A DNA stretch of 64,000 nucleotides from Diphasiastrum complanatum (Eukaryota > Streptophyta > Lycopodiopsida > Lycopodiales > Lycopodiaceae), in assembly GCA_029204225.1 (NCBI GenBank), contig CM055113.1, positions 4,603,881-4,667,880 of the forward strand, in the 5' to 3' direction. Every line of letters begins with the position of its first letter. Position 1 is the stretch's first letter. A program made the position numbers and the translations under genes. Shown here in pieces: positions 12,722 through 23,389 of the stretch. The notes beneath the pieces were generated by a model. The model was not told the origin of the DNA. It ran no database searches and saw nothing but the letters and a program-made list of their open reading frames with translations.

Positions 12722-13061
12722 GATCATAATTCTGTATGTATCGGAATCAACGATTACATACTAGGTAAACAAAACTATGACACGCAACAATCAAACAATG
12801 AGAGCATTCATAATGGCAAGCTAAATATCTGTACGACACAGAAGATACGAATTGCAGAAATAAAAAGGTACTTGATAGATTCGATCCTTGGGTACATATA
12901 CACGTCAACAGGTGTCAGCCAAGAAAATGCACATCTGTATGTGCCAAGAACCTACTTACTTAGGGCTGCCCATTCTACCTTTGGACACATGCCTTACATA
13001 ACTGCCAACTCGTTTCACACTACACTGACTTCAAAAAAACGGTTTTACAATTGATCTAACA
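12722..13061 (-). mobile_element. 5' LTR of the minus-strand copia element
   Basis: On the minus strand, about 340 bp begins TGTTAGATCAATTGTAAAAC and ends near GATCTTTCA, lying about 75 nt before the gag start at 12648. TATA-like GTATATGTACCC lies near 12890. The following bases do not match the usual tRNA-Met PBS clearly, so the 3' edge is approximate. Confidence 0.45.
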
Positions 13062-13189
13062 GTAAAGGGACGGTTGAGGCTTTAACTCTACTTTTGCACT
13101 TCCATATTGAGCCCTTAAGGCCATCAGTTTATCTTGCCACCCCTCAAGTTTGCCCAAATTCACATTCACAGACACTTTGAGAATTTCTA

Positions 13190-13840
13190 GTTTTTGGAGT
13201 TCAGTGATGGACTTGTATGCAGGACTTGTATACAGTACCAGACTGGATATTTGCACGACAGTAGGGAAGTTAAGTCAGCTTTTGAATAACCTAGGCATAG
13301 CACATTGGAATGCAGGAAAGAGAGTCCTAAAATATTTACAAGGAATAACTGCACATGGTATAATCTATAGGTTATGTAGTTTCGAACTGGGGAGGAAATG
13401 AGGATGATAGGACATTCAGGTTATACATTCATCATGGCCAATGCAATAATCAGCTGGGCAAGTACCAAACAGAGATCCATGACTCTATCCACCACTGAAG
13501 CTGAATACATGGCTCTATGTCATGCTTCAAAGGAACACATGTAGACCAAGAATATTATTAATGAAATAGAGATTAAAGTAGATAGTTTTGTTTTACAAAG
13601 TGATAATCAGGGTTTTTCTTGTGTAAAAATGGTTGCTTTCATAAGAGAAGCAAACATATTAGTCTGCAATATCACTATGTTAGATATATGGTACAATCTG
13701 GAGAATTTATTCTGAAGTATTGTGCTACTAAAGAAATGATAGCGGATCTCATGACCAAGAGTTTAGGTAAAGAAAAATTTCAGTATTTCAGAGATCTGAT
13801 GGGAGTTAGAGAAAATTTCTTAGTAGAATGAAGTTAAATT
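13190..13840 (+). pseudogene. Ty1/copia RT C-terminus and RNase H remnant (element B)
   Basis: Starts inside the RT/RNase H connection: LYAGLVYSTRLDICTTVGKL ... HWNAGKRVLKYLQGITAHGI matches the copia pattern of palm-distal RT followed by HW-AVKRVLRYL-GT. The RNase H part is broken across frames, with ISWASTKQRS-like coding near 13450 and ETEYMAL-like coding near 13500. The end (SKHISLQYHYVRYM, then MTKSLGKEKFQYFRDLMG) is the standard copia C-terminus. The polymerase active site and everything upstream are missing. Confidence 0.8.
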
Positions 13841-13850
13841 GTGGGAGAGA
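13841..13850 (+). other. Polypurine tract of copia B
   Basis: GTGGGAGAGA lies just after the copia C-terminal coding and one base before the TGTTGG start of the presumed 3' LTR, the expected position. Confidence 0.65.
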
Positions 13851-13851
13851 T

Positions 13852-14180
13852 TGTTGGTAGCAATTCAACTGTTAGGCCGTTATATGTTGAATGTCACACC
13901 CATGTGAAAAATTGGCGGATGTTAAAAGAAGGGTACCTGTCATCAACAATGACATGTAAAGATCTTTGATGATGAGTAGGATATAAGTAGAAGCTATACG
14001 AACATGGATGCACTATTTTTGCACATATGGCAATAGGATTAGCTCTGGTGTTAGCTTGCATAGATGAAGCTTGTGGAATGCTCATGCTAACATTGTTCAA
14101 AGTATTGCTATTCAACAGACTTTGCCAAGTTTGATGGATCTTCAAGAGATCTTGATCAATGAGGTATAGGCTCCAAGCAA
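13852..14180 (+). mobile_element. 3' LTR (partial) of copia B
   Basis: Begins TGTTGGTAGCAATTCAACTG right after the polypurine tract. No clear CA terminus was found before the coding of copia C starts near 14190, so the LTR may be cut by, or merged with, the truncated 5' end of copia C. Confidence 0.45.
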
Positions 14181-14189
14181 GAGGTGGAC

Positions 14190-17100
14190 CTACATCAACA
14201 CTTTAAGAGGATGCTATGTTCACAAAGGGAAAATTCAAGGGCAAAACCAAAAGTAAGTGGTCTAAAGGGCAAGATCAAGTGGATGCTTCTTCAAGTGGCA
14301 AAAAGAAGGATAGATCAAAGCTCAAGTGCTTTAATTGTGGCATCAAAAGACACTTTTCAAGTGAGTGCTACAGAAGAAGAGAGATCAAGGAGACAAGCAA
14401 GGTAATCTTACTCTTGATGAGGATGGTTTGGATGTTCAAGATGCAAATGATGATGATTTTGTGATGTCTTCATGTATGCTTGCTAATGATGGAGATCTAG
14501 ATCCTTGGTGGATTGATAGTGGAGCAATGTCATGCATGACCTTTCACAAAGAGTACTTCACTTCTTTGTTGGCATATGGAGATGACAAGAGGGTGATCTA
14601 CATGGCCAATGATGGTGAGTGTGCAATCAAATGGATTGGCACAATTCCTATTTCTCTCTCTACAAATAGGAATGTTCATTTGGAGTATGTCTTGTTTATT
14701 CCATCTATTACCAAGAATTTGCTTAGTGTGAGCCCAATGCTAAGTAAGGGCCTCAAGGTGGAGTTTGATGGAGATTCTTGTTTGATCAAAAGGAAGGATG
14801 TCTTGATTGGAAAAGGTAAAAGACAAGGGAAGTTGTTTAAACTTGATGCTTGTGTTATTGCTAACCAAGTTGGATGTGTTGCAAGGGAGCAAATTTTTAT
14901 TCAAGAGGTTTGGCACAAAAGGATGGGACACCTCAACTTCAAGTCATTGGAGGTAATGGCAAGGAAAAAGGTTGTGATTGGTCTTCCAAGTTCCTTAAGT
15001 AATGACAAGCATGTTTGTGAGTCTTGTGCTTTGTCTAAGTCACATAGACTACCTTATACTAGATCTATTTCTAGATCTACAAAGCCTTTACAACTTGTAC
15101 ATTCAGATATTCATGGATTTACTACAATTAGCAATAGTGGAGCTAAGATGTATGTAATATTCATTGATGATTTTAGTAAATTTTGTTGGATCTATCTACT
15201 AAAGAGCAAGGATGAAGTGTATGATGTCTTTGTCCAGTTCAAGAATGCAAGGGAGAACCAATTTTCCACAAAGATCAAGTGCTTGAGAGGTGACAATGGT
15301 GGTGAGTACATATCTAACAAGTTCAAGGCCTTTTTGTGATGAGCATGGGATCAAGAGGGAGTATACAACATCAAGGACCCCACAACAAAATGGAGTGGCT
15401 GAAAGGAAGAATAGGACTTTATGTGAAAGTGCTAAAGCTATGAGGTTAAGTGCTAATCTTGACAAACCATTTTGGGATCAAGCTTTCTTGTGTGCCAATT
15501 TCTTGTGCAATAGGTGGCCGAGTGCTATTTTGGATGGAAGGACACCTTTTGAGGTGCTATTCGAGAGGAGGCCGAGTGTAAACTTTCTAAGAACCTTTGG
15601 ATGCACATGCTATGTCAACATTACTCTCGATGATAGAACCAAGGAGGATCCATCTTCAAGAAGAGGTATTTTTGTTGGATATAGTGAGGTGAGTAAAGCC
15701 TACAAGGTTTACATTCCTTCTACTAACAAAGTGATTGTTGGTAGAGATGTCATTTTTTATGAGGGGAACATTCGAAAGGTTTCTTCAAGAATGATTGATG
15801 GTAGAGTGGATGGATCTAACATTCTTGATGTTGATGAGAAGGATCTTACTTTGGATGGTGGTGATGGTGGACCTTCATCAAGTCAAAAGCCAAGTAGAAC
15901 ATCAAGAGAAAGACAAGTACCTTCAAGGCTCACATATGATCAAAAGGGTAAGCAGGTAGTTTCTAGAAATTATGTTGCTTTCCTAACCTCTTTGGATGAG
16001 CCTACAAATGTAGATCAAGCAAGGACAGAAGAGGAGTGGATCCAAGAAATGGATCTCGAGTATCAAGCTCTTATGAAGAATGGAACATGGAGATTGGTGG
16101 AGTTGCTTAAGGACAAGAAAGCTATTGTATGCAAATGGATCTTCAAGGTGAAGACAAACCAAGATGGATCTATCAACAAGTACAAGGCAAGGTGAGTGGC
16201 AAAAGGATATGCTCCACAACAAGGAATTGACTATGATGAGACCTTTGCACCCGTGGCAAAGATGGTACGCATTCGAGTCATCATTTCACTTGCTATACTT
16301 TATAGATGGGATCTATGGCATATGGACATTTCAAATGCATTCTTGAATGGTGATCTTGAGGAGGAAGTGTACATGGAGCAACCCGAGAGCTACATTTAAT
16401 CAACAAAGCCAAATCATGTGTGTCTTCTACAAAAGAGTTTGTATGGCCTTAGACAAGCACCAAGGAGTTGGTATGCTAAGATTAAGACTTTTTTACTCTC
16501 TCAAGGCTTTGTTATGAGGGAGTATGATCATTCACTTTATTATAGGTTTGCTGGAAATGATGTTACCATCTTGCTAATCTATGTGGATGATATCATCTTG
16601 AGTGGTGGAGACAATCAAGATGTGGAGGATATTAAGAATGCTCTTAAGAAGGAGTTTGACGTGGATGATCTTGGTAATTTGCATTACATTTTAGGAATAG
16701 AAGTCATTAGATCTTCTCAATCTACTTTCATTTGTCAAGAGAAGTATGCTAATTCTATTCTAGAAAGATTTCATATGGTAGATGCAAAAGCTATTGATAC
16801 ACCTATGGAGTCTCATGTAAAGCTAACTATAAGAGGTAATGAAAGATCCTTCGAGGACATTACTCTCTATAGGAAGCTAGTTGGTTCACTCATCTATCTA
16901 ACCATTACTAGACCTGATCTAACTATTGTGTTGGAAGATTGAGTCAATTCAAGCAAGATCCTAGTGAGGAGCATTGGAAGCTAGGAAAGCGAGTTTTGAG
17001 GTACATCATTGGAACTCCAGATTTTGGCATATTGTATGAGGGATCATCACCTAATCTTTTTGGATTTTTAGATTCGGACTATGATGGGGATGTAATGGAT

Positions 17101-17550
17101 AGGAGATCCATTAGTGCTTATTGTATTTTCATAGGTGATGGAGCTATATCATGGATGTCAAAGAAACAAGCCACTATCTCATTGTCATATAGTGAGGCCA
17201 AGTACAAAGCTCTTACACATTGCACAAAGGAGATGGTATGGATCAAGTGGATGATCAAGGATCTTCACTTGCTGGATTTTTCAGAGAGCCCAATCATCTT
17301 TTGTGACAATCAATCAGCTCAAATAATGGCATCCAATCCTATCTTTCATGCTAGGAGCAAGCATATTGAGATACAATATCACTTTGTGAGAGAGCGAGTC
17401 ATTGCAAAGGAGGTGAAGCTTCAACATGTGTCTTCAAGGGAATGTGTAGCTGATATCTTCACCAAAGCATTGGGAAAAGACTTGTTCATGAAGCATAGGA
17501 CTTCACTTGGATTATTATCAAAGTCTATGCTAAAACTAGTTGAAGAGGGA
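14190..17550 (+). pseudogene. Ty1/copia gag-pol, best preserved element (C)
   Basis: Order of domains: Gag CCHC knuckle at 14327-14368 (CFNCGIKRHFSSEC); retropepsin WWIDSGAMS near 14510; integrase HHCC near 14910-15040 (VWHKRMGHLNF ... CESCALSKSH), core Asp (LVHSDIHG), Asp (RGDNGGEY) and Glu (NGVAERKNR); RT with YVDD near 16580; RNase H with FLDSDYDGD, SYSEAKYKAL and FCDNQSAQ; C-terminal ADIFTKALGKDLF. All catalytic residues I can check are present. Lesions are a gag/protease frame change near 14390, a one-base gain in a T run near 15335, stops at 16193 and 16397, and a frameshift near 16930. The 5' LTR and most of gag are missing. Confidence 0.93.
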
Positions 17551-17551
17551 G
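17542..17551 (+). other. Polypurine tract of copia C
   Basis: GAAGAGGGAG overlaps the last codons of the RNase H frame and directly precedes the TGTGAAAG start of the 3' LTR, as is usual in copia elements. Confidence 0.75.
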
Positions 17552-18115
17552 TGTGAAAGATTCAACTAGTTTCATCACATTTTGCAATATTTCCATATTT
17601 GGCATATTGAGGCCAAAAGTTGTTTTAGACTTAGAGGTTGACTTTTCAAAGTTCATTAGTCTAAATTTCATTTGAATAAACATTGTTTGAAAGTGTGGGA
17701 TAGTTACAATGTGAGTTTGAGTAGATTCAATCTGAATAGTTGGGTACATTGAATCTAGACCCAAAATTAGTAGGGTTAGCATTTGAGTGGGAAAGCCAAG
17801 TGGCCAAATAGGGTTTGGACCTGCTATAAAAGGATGTAACTCGTGTAGAGAGTGATCTTCTCTCTTCTCTATCTCATTTCATGCTTAGTCATCGAAGATG
17901 GCTAGGTATCCGATGTTCTTCAAATAATTTGACATTCGAATGTAGATAAGAACAAGAATGGATACCCTTTAGTCCGAAAATGAAGATTAGCCATAAGGTC
18001 AATGCAGTCGTCCTTCAAATAGTTCGTTTGTTTTTTATTCTATGTATAAAGTTCTAGGTGTCAAACTGCTTTGTAAAAACCCGTGTATTTTACTAGCCAT
18101 TATTCTGGACACATA
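17552..18115 (+). mobile_element. 3' LTR of copia C
   Basis: Starts TGTGAAAGATTCAACTAGTT after the polypurine tract. A TATA box (CTATAAAAGG) lies near 17823, followed by a pyrimidine-rich stretch TCTTCTCTCTTCTCTATCTC typical of the R region. The end is not certain; a CA at about 18113 is one candidate. No 5' partner was found. Confidence 0.6.
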
Positions 18116-19907
18116 ATGAGAGTAGTTTTGCAGATACTATAGTCTGTGTCAAGAAACACGACTAAATATGAAAAATACCAAAACAGAAAACTATATTCTT
18201 GCAGACATTAGATGAGAAGACATAAAATCTAGAGAGGTTGCATCTGATCCTAGATCAATGATTAATTCAATCGAAAAATGTGCAGGAAGAATCTTGAATA
18301 AATTGTATCACCAAGGAGGAAACTATGAGCTTAATTTCCAACAGTCTCTTCTTCTTCAGATGATGGCTCTTCTTCAATATCAATGGGCTTTTTATTTTTT
18401 TGGGAGAAAACGTTTCTTCTTGGTCGTGTCCATTGAAATTTTTACATTTCCAGTTTCCACGACAACATTCAGCTTGCTAGGATTAAAACTCCTTTTCCTT
18501 CTCCTCATGCAACCTTCTCTTTCTTGGTTGGCTCAACCTCTGGTGCCTTCGGCTTTTGACGGGTATCCTCCTTTTCAAGGACAAACTCCTTGCGTATAAA
18601 AGAAAATGAACAGGTAATCATATTTGTTGATTGCTCCAACTTTTTTGATGATAATAGCAGGTAGCAAAGATCGCTTTGTTGAAGCTTTTCATTGACGACC
18701 ATAAGCCTCTTTGGAGACTTCTCATTGTTCACATCCTCGACAGTTATGATGACAATGTCAAGGTCATCCTCCCATTCATAGTCAATCCATGTTACAATTC
18801 AAGCACAATATCTAGTTTCTTGCAAATAATTTTTTTTAAGGCCACTCCCTTGCGAATATCTAAGTGCCCATTGGTAAGAAACGCACTTGGATTTAGAGGA
18901 GCATCTGTAGTTTTTGCAGCTGGTTCATTAGGAGTAGTAGTCTCATCCTTTTTCGACATTTTAGAGTATTTAAGAATCAATTTAGACTTTGGCTTTGTCA
19001 TTTGCATCATGTTGGTTTCTATCTTTGGAAAACCTAAAAAAACGAAAAAATCAATAAGAATTTCATTAAAGATGAATGTTATAAAGGTCTTTAATTACTT
19101 GGTTGATTGTAGAATTTAGAACTCATAATCTGATTAAGAATTGGTTTGGAATAATATTTTTGGAATCCAGTGATTTTCCTTGTGGAAAAGATTTCAGAAT
19201 GATTCTTATATTTCTTGAGTTGTATATTCTGCATAAACACCAGTATTTTTCTAATGATTATGATTTTGGAATCCTGTAAATTATGATTGATGAATCATAA
19301 GATTCTAAATGTTTATGATTGACGGATCATAAATTGATACTTAGAGGTCATTAGAAGCTTATAAGAAAATGTGAGAATTCTTAAGATAATGAGTAATTCT
19401 TGATCAATTGGGTAAGTCAAGGAGTTAGATCTGTTGGTTGAACTCTAAATTTCTTTACTCCCGCACATACTTGAGATTGTGTGATCTCACAGGCATTTTC
19501 AATGAGTAATTGCTTACTTATGAAGAATTTGCTTACCTTACAGGTTGTAGTCTATAAGTGCTTGTGTGCAAAGTTCAGTCTATATCTCCAAATTTATAGG
19601 AGACAAATAAATCTATCAAGATACAAACAGTTGTTGATTTCTTGCATATGATGCTAGAAATGGGGATGTTAACTCATTAGAGTAACTGCAATGCTCTAGA
19701 TGGAGTTATAATTGTTTGAGACTTGATGGATGTCCTAAAAATTTTAGATGACTGAATTGTGGTATTTAGAATATTTGTATATTCTAAGAATATTTTTACC
19801 AAGAAGCCTTATTTTTTGCAAAAAATTGAAATGGAATTTCTTCAACTTTTGCATGTGATTTCTTAAATAAAGTAAGATCACCCCGTGTTTCATGTAATTG
19901 GGATTTC
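18116..19907. other. AT-rich interval, relic coding only
   Basis: Apart from a possible minus-strand coding relic at 18390-19010, nothing is recognised. Short direct repeats of a GAATCATAAGATTCTAAATG/GGATCATAAATTG type lie around 19270-19340. The segment from 19400 to 19900 leads into a chromovirus tail and may be decayed integrase C-terminal sequence, but no motif can be read. Confidence 0.4.
18390..19010 (-). pseudogene. Unrecognised lysine-rich coding relic
   Basis: Two minus-strand frames, 19010-18792 and 18732-18505, appear to continue each other: KLDIVLELHG at the end of the first, then DIVITVEDVNNEKSPKRLMV in the second. They encode a charged, lysine- and glutamate-rich sequence (SKMSKKDETTTPNEPAAK). 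At least one frame change separates them. I know no family that fits; an accessory retroelement protein or a host gene fragment are both possible. Confidence 0.25.
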
Positions 19908-20165
19908 ATGAAGGTGATGAACTTTTATTTTGGAGTAGATCAACCCATTTGGAAGATTTATAGCTTAGTGTATCTTTTGGAATTTGAGTTAGTATTCATG
20001 ATTAGAGGCAAGCAATTGAAGAATTGTTTCATCTCTGAGTACTTATTCAGATGGAAAGATCGGACTAAGAATAATGATTTAGGGGTAAGACTTGAAAGCT
20101 TAAGAGATAGTTTCATGTTTTCTCTTTTTCATTCTGAGGACAAAACCTGTTTAAGGGAGGAATAA
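19908..20165 (+). pseudogene. Chromovirus (Ty3/gypsy) 3' coding end, degenerate chromodomain
   Basis: The frame contains EYLFRWKDRTKNNDL and ends FHSEDKTCLREE, resembling a chromodomain (EYLVKWKG...TWE) and the terminal F-EDK-LREE motif of gypsy chromoviruses. The aromatic cage and TWE segment are damaged. The stop is followed at once by a polypurine tract and an LTR-like start. The same terminal motif appears on the minus strand at 62215. The upstream pol is not recognisable. Confidence 0.55.
20153..20161 (+). other. Polypurine tract of chromovirus
   Basis: AAGGGAGGA overlaps the stop codon region and is followed by TAATGTTATGG, matching the arrangement AGAGAGGAATAATGTTATG on the minus strand at 62210-62227. 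Confidence 0.6.
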
Positions 20166-20493
20166 TGTTATGGCCATATTTAGCAAAGGTAGAGCAGCCC
20201 TCCAGTGTTCAAGATTATTGGTCACACCTAGATTTTATTCCACTTCGAGGCCTATTGGTGACTAATGACCTTCAGAGGACCCAGACACTCTAACTGAGAC
20301 ATATGGAGTAGTGTATACGTGTGAATGATATAGGCAGGAGGTATGCATGAAGAGCTGTGATCTATTTATAGTTGACTTGCATGGGGATTGCATGTGGTCA
20401 TGCACATGATCTTACTCTCTATATTTTCAGGTAGTGATTATCCCGTCAACGACTTTGGTCTAGGTTACCAGCTGAGCTCTTCTCCTCTTTCTA

Positions 20494-20611
20494 TCACATG
20501 GCATGGCTTGGGGGCTAGATCCAGGAGGGTCCTCCAAGAGGGGTCCAAGAGGGGTCACATGGCATGGCTTGGGGGCTAGATCCATGAGGGTACTCCAAGA
20601 GGGGTCTAGGT
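20494..20611. repeat. Imperfect tandem duplication, 61-bp period
   Basis: TCACATGGCATGGCTTGGGG starts at 20494 and again at 20555, each copy including GGCTAGATCCA-GAGGGT and CCAAGAGGGGTC. The second copy has a few substitutions. Confidence 0.85.
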
Positions 20612-20927
20612 TTAGTTGGGTGGTTTGCTCCACAGTCTCTCTTGTGTTTTCCTATCCTCATCTTAGGGATTTTCCCTAGTGGTCTTTACAAATAGCCATG
20701 CTTTCCCATGTGGCAAAACTATTAGCATAAAAGACCACAATCTCAAAATTTGCATAATTTGAAAACTAGCTGGGACAAAGCTGCCATTGGTAAATTGTAC
20801 CATGGCTTGTGATGTGTCTTCCTCTCAAGCATGAGTTTGGTCTCCAGCCAATTTTTATCTTCAAGAGCAATATTGGCCAAAAGAGTTTCCTTGTACAACT
20901 ATACAAATTTTTGCATCATGCCATTTC

Positions 20928-21009
20928 ATGTGAAAGAGTCTACTCCACATGCACTCTTGTCAATCTACATGTGAAAGAGTCTACTCCACATGCACTCTTG
21001 TCAATCTAC
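20928..21009. repeat. Exact 41-bp tandem duplication
   Basis: The 41 bases at 20928-20968 (ATGTGAAAGAGTCTACTCCA onward) are repeated without a change at 20969-21009, indicating a recent slippage or repair event compared with the eroded surroundings. Confidence 0.9.
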
Positions 21010-21010
21010 A

Positions 21011-22329
21011 ACATATTCAAATGTCAAATATTTGGGTGTCAAAATAGCCTAAAAGACCTAAAAGATGACTATATTTTTCTCGCCTGTTGACTGCATTCAA
21101 AGCTAATAATAGTTCTCTCTCCTAGGATTTTGTGACCTCCAAAAAAGTACATTCCACTCGAACATGCACTGAGTGTACATGAGAAATATGTGGAATGGAA
21201 GCACACAAAATTGTTACAAGACATGAAATTTTTGAAAACGTGATTGGATTTGATACACTTGCTTGGACACCCATTTTAAGTACCTTCTTTTATGCGAGAT
21301 ATCCATGATTTGCAATGATGGTTTTCATCCCAGACTATGAAATTCTTGTTGGATAGATGTTTCCACTTAGGAAGAATTAGCAACTATTTTTCGAACTCAT
21401 GATTCACTTTACACCAAATAGGACCCCAAGCAACATCATCAATGTGGGTAACCTCGTGCTCTAACTCCCAATATCTGGGTACTGAGACCATGAACTTGCC
21501 TTGCTCAAGCAAATATCCCAAGGTTCTAAGCCTGTAGCCCATGTCGAAAACATATTCATTTACCATGCGTATGGCTTCATTCACAAGAAGGTGACATAGA
21601 AGAATCAGTGGAGGAGGTGTGGCACACTTGGTCCTGAATGATTGGATTGTGTCATCTGCACAAATTCCACAGAACATACAGTTCCAAGTATTGCTTATGA
21701 CTCCAAAACTAGCATGTGCTCAGCCACAAACAATCATTTCTAATAAGACAACCCAACATTTATGACTAATATATTGAATTTTTCATTCATCTAAACAAGT
21801 TGGTGACGATTTCATATTGTCATCCATCACTAGATATTGCAAGAAGGAAAATTATCTCTATCATTGCATTCAAGTTTTAAAGATAATAATCTTATTAGAA
21901 AGAGCATTAGAGAATCTTTGACAATATATCCCACAAACTAATTTCATATAGTAGTCAGAAAGTATAAGCAAGGCTCGTGATAATTGGAGGAAGATTTAGA
22001 AATGGATTGATCAACTCGGAGGAATCGGATATCTAGGAATGAAAAGGGCCTCTGTGAAAACACAGATATCGGATGACCTGTGTAGGTGTAAACACATTTT
22101 TACACAAGAATATGTTTGTTGATAAGCATCCAACTAACAAACAACACAAATATCATCCACTTTTTTTGCATGACAAGTGAGCACAATAAACATCAAGCAC
22201 TGATGTCATTGATGTAGCAAATTTGAATTGTGAATCAGTCTCACATTTAGCTACCAGAGATACAAGAAAATTGAAGGTACATGACTACCACTAGACCAAG
22301 ACTTTGAACTAAATGGTCACACAAACCGA
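21011..22329. other. Interval without recognisable gene
   Basis: The longest open frame (minus, 21677-21384, about 97 codons, with RYWELEHEVTHIDDVAWGPI) shows no known motif and no flanking LTR signals. The remainder is AT-rich with no structure I can name; it may hold the lost 5' portion of gypsy element F. Confidence 0.4.
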
Positions 22330-23383
22330 ATGGAGATAAGCATTATCTACAATGAGGATTATTTGACTATGGTTGAGGTGGAAGAGCATTGGAAGCTTGA
22401 TTTTATCATAACAGAGCTCATGCTATTGCAAACCAATCTGCCAACATATTTCAGATTTATCATCAATGGAAGACTCGTAAGTACTTTATGTTTATTGCCA
22501 TTTCAAAATAGAACAAAATAATTGAAAATTTATAGAAAAAGATGATCCATTAATGGACAGGAGAAAGGAATCTGTGTTGGCAGTCACTAGAAGTAAGCTT
22601 AATAAAGGTCTACCAAAGAGTGATCTGACCAAGCAAATTAAAAAACTGATATCAAAGAATAAGGTAACATTCCATGAACCTCTACAAGAAGAATTTGAGA
22701 ATCCGGCGGAAGTAGATGAATTGAAAGATAGCACAGAGACTCCTATTTCAGATCATGAAAAACAAGAAGAGACTTCTAAAATAGTTGGTAATAAACCTTC
22801 TAGAAAAGTGATCATTAAGCCAACAAGAAAAGACATTGTTAGACCTCTAGTTCGTAAAAGAAGAAATCATTCTAAAAATAATGCGGAGGGGAGGGCTATG
22901 AGAGTAGTGCCAATCCCTATGCAAAAAGCATTGGATGATTTAAGTCTGGATGTTAACTTTTGGAAATTATTAAAACTTTCACCAATCGTACGACGATATG
23001 TGAAGCAAATCATAAAATCCTATTATGGTTTAGATTCTACACCACATACTCTTGAATTAGGCAATGTGAGTGCAGAGAATTTAGATCGGTATTGTCCAAA
23101 AGTAGATGCTATAATAGATGGATTGGTGAAACAAGGAGCCATAGTGAATGCAGGAGCTACCGTGAATATCATCAGTCTAGAACTAACCAATAGGTTAGGA
23201 TTTACCATAGCACCCTTAAATACTACAATATTGAAACTGACAAACAATTCAGTTACTAAGCCAGAAGGAATATTACAAGACATACCCTTGACAGTAGGAG
23301 GAAGGACCATCAAAGTTGATTTACATGTGATACATATGTATGAGAATATAAGAGGATATTTCCTTTTATTAAGAAGACTCTAG
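22330..23383 (+). pseudogene. Ty3/gypsy gag-side linker and retropepsin (element F)
   Basis: The first reliable frame begins at 22553 and encodes a basic linker (KQIKKLISKNKVTF, KPTRKDIVRPLVRKRRNHSK) followed by a retropepsin-like region with GAIVNAGATVNIIS and later GYFLLLRRL. In the family the catalytic motif is D-S/A-G; here the codon at 23147-23149 is AAT, so the active Asp is Asn. The expected GRPWL after the protease has become RRL plus a stop. Upstream, 22330-22540 is open (HWKLDFIITELMLLQTN) but unassigned. No Gag core or CCHC knuckle was found. Confidence 0.7.
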
Positions 23384-23389
23384 TTACGC

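Larger units (their letters stand above)
20166..21010 (+). mobile_element. Chromovirus 3' LTR (right end undefined)
   Basis: Starts TGTTATGGCCATATTTAGC after the polypurine tract. It contains a 61-bp and a 41-bp tandem duplication. TTATTTATAG-like sequence near 20360 could be a promoter element. No CA terminus or PBS was located, so the stated right end is arbitrary. Confidence 0.4.
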
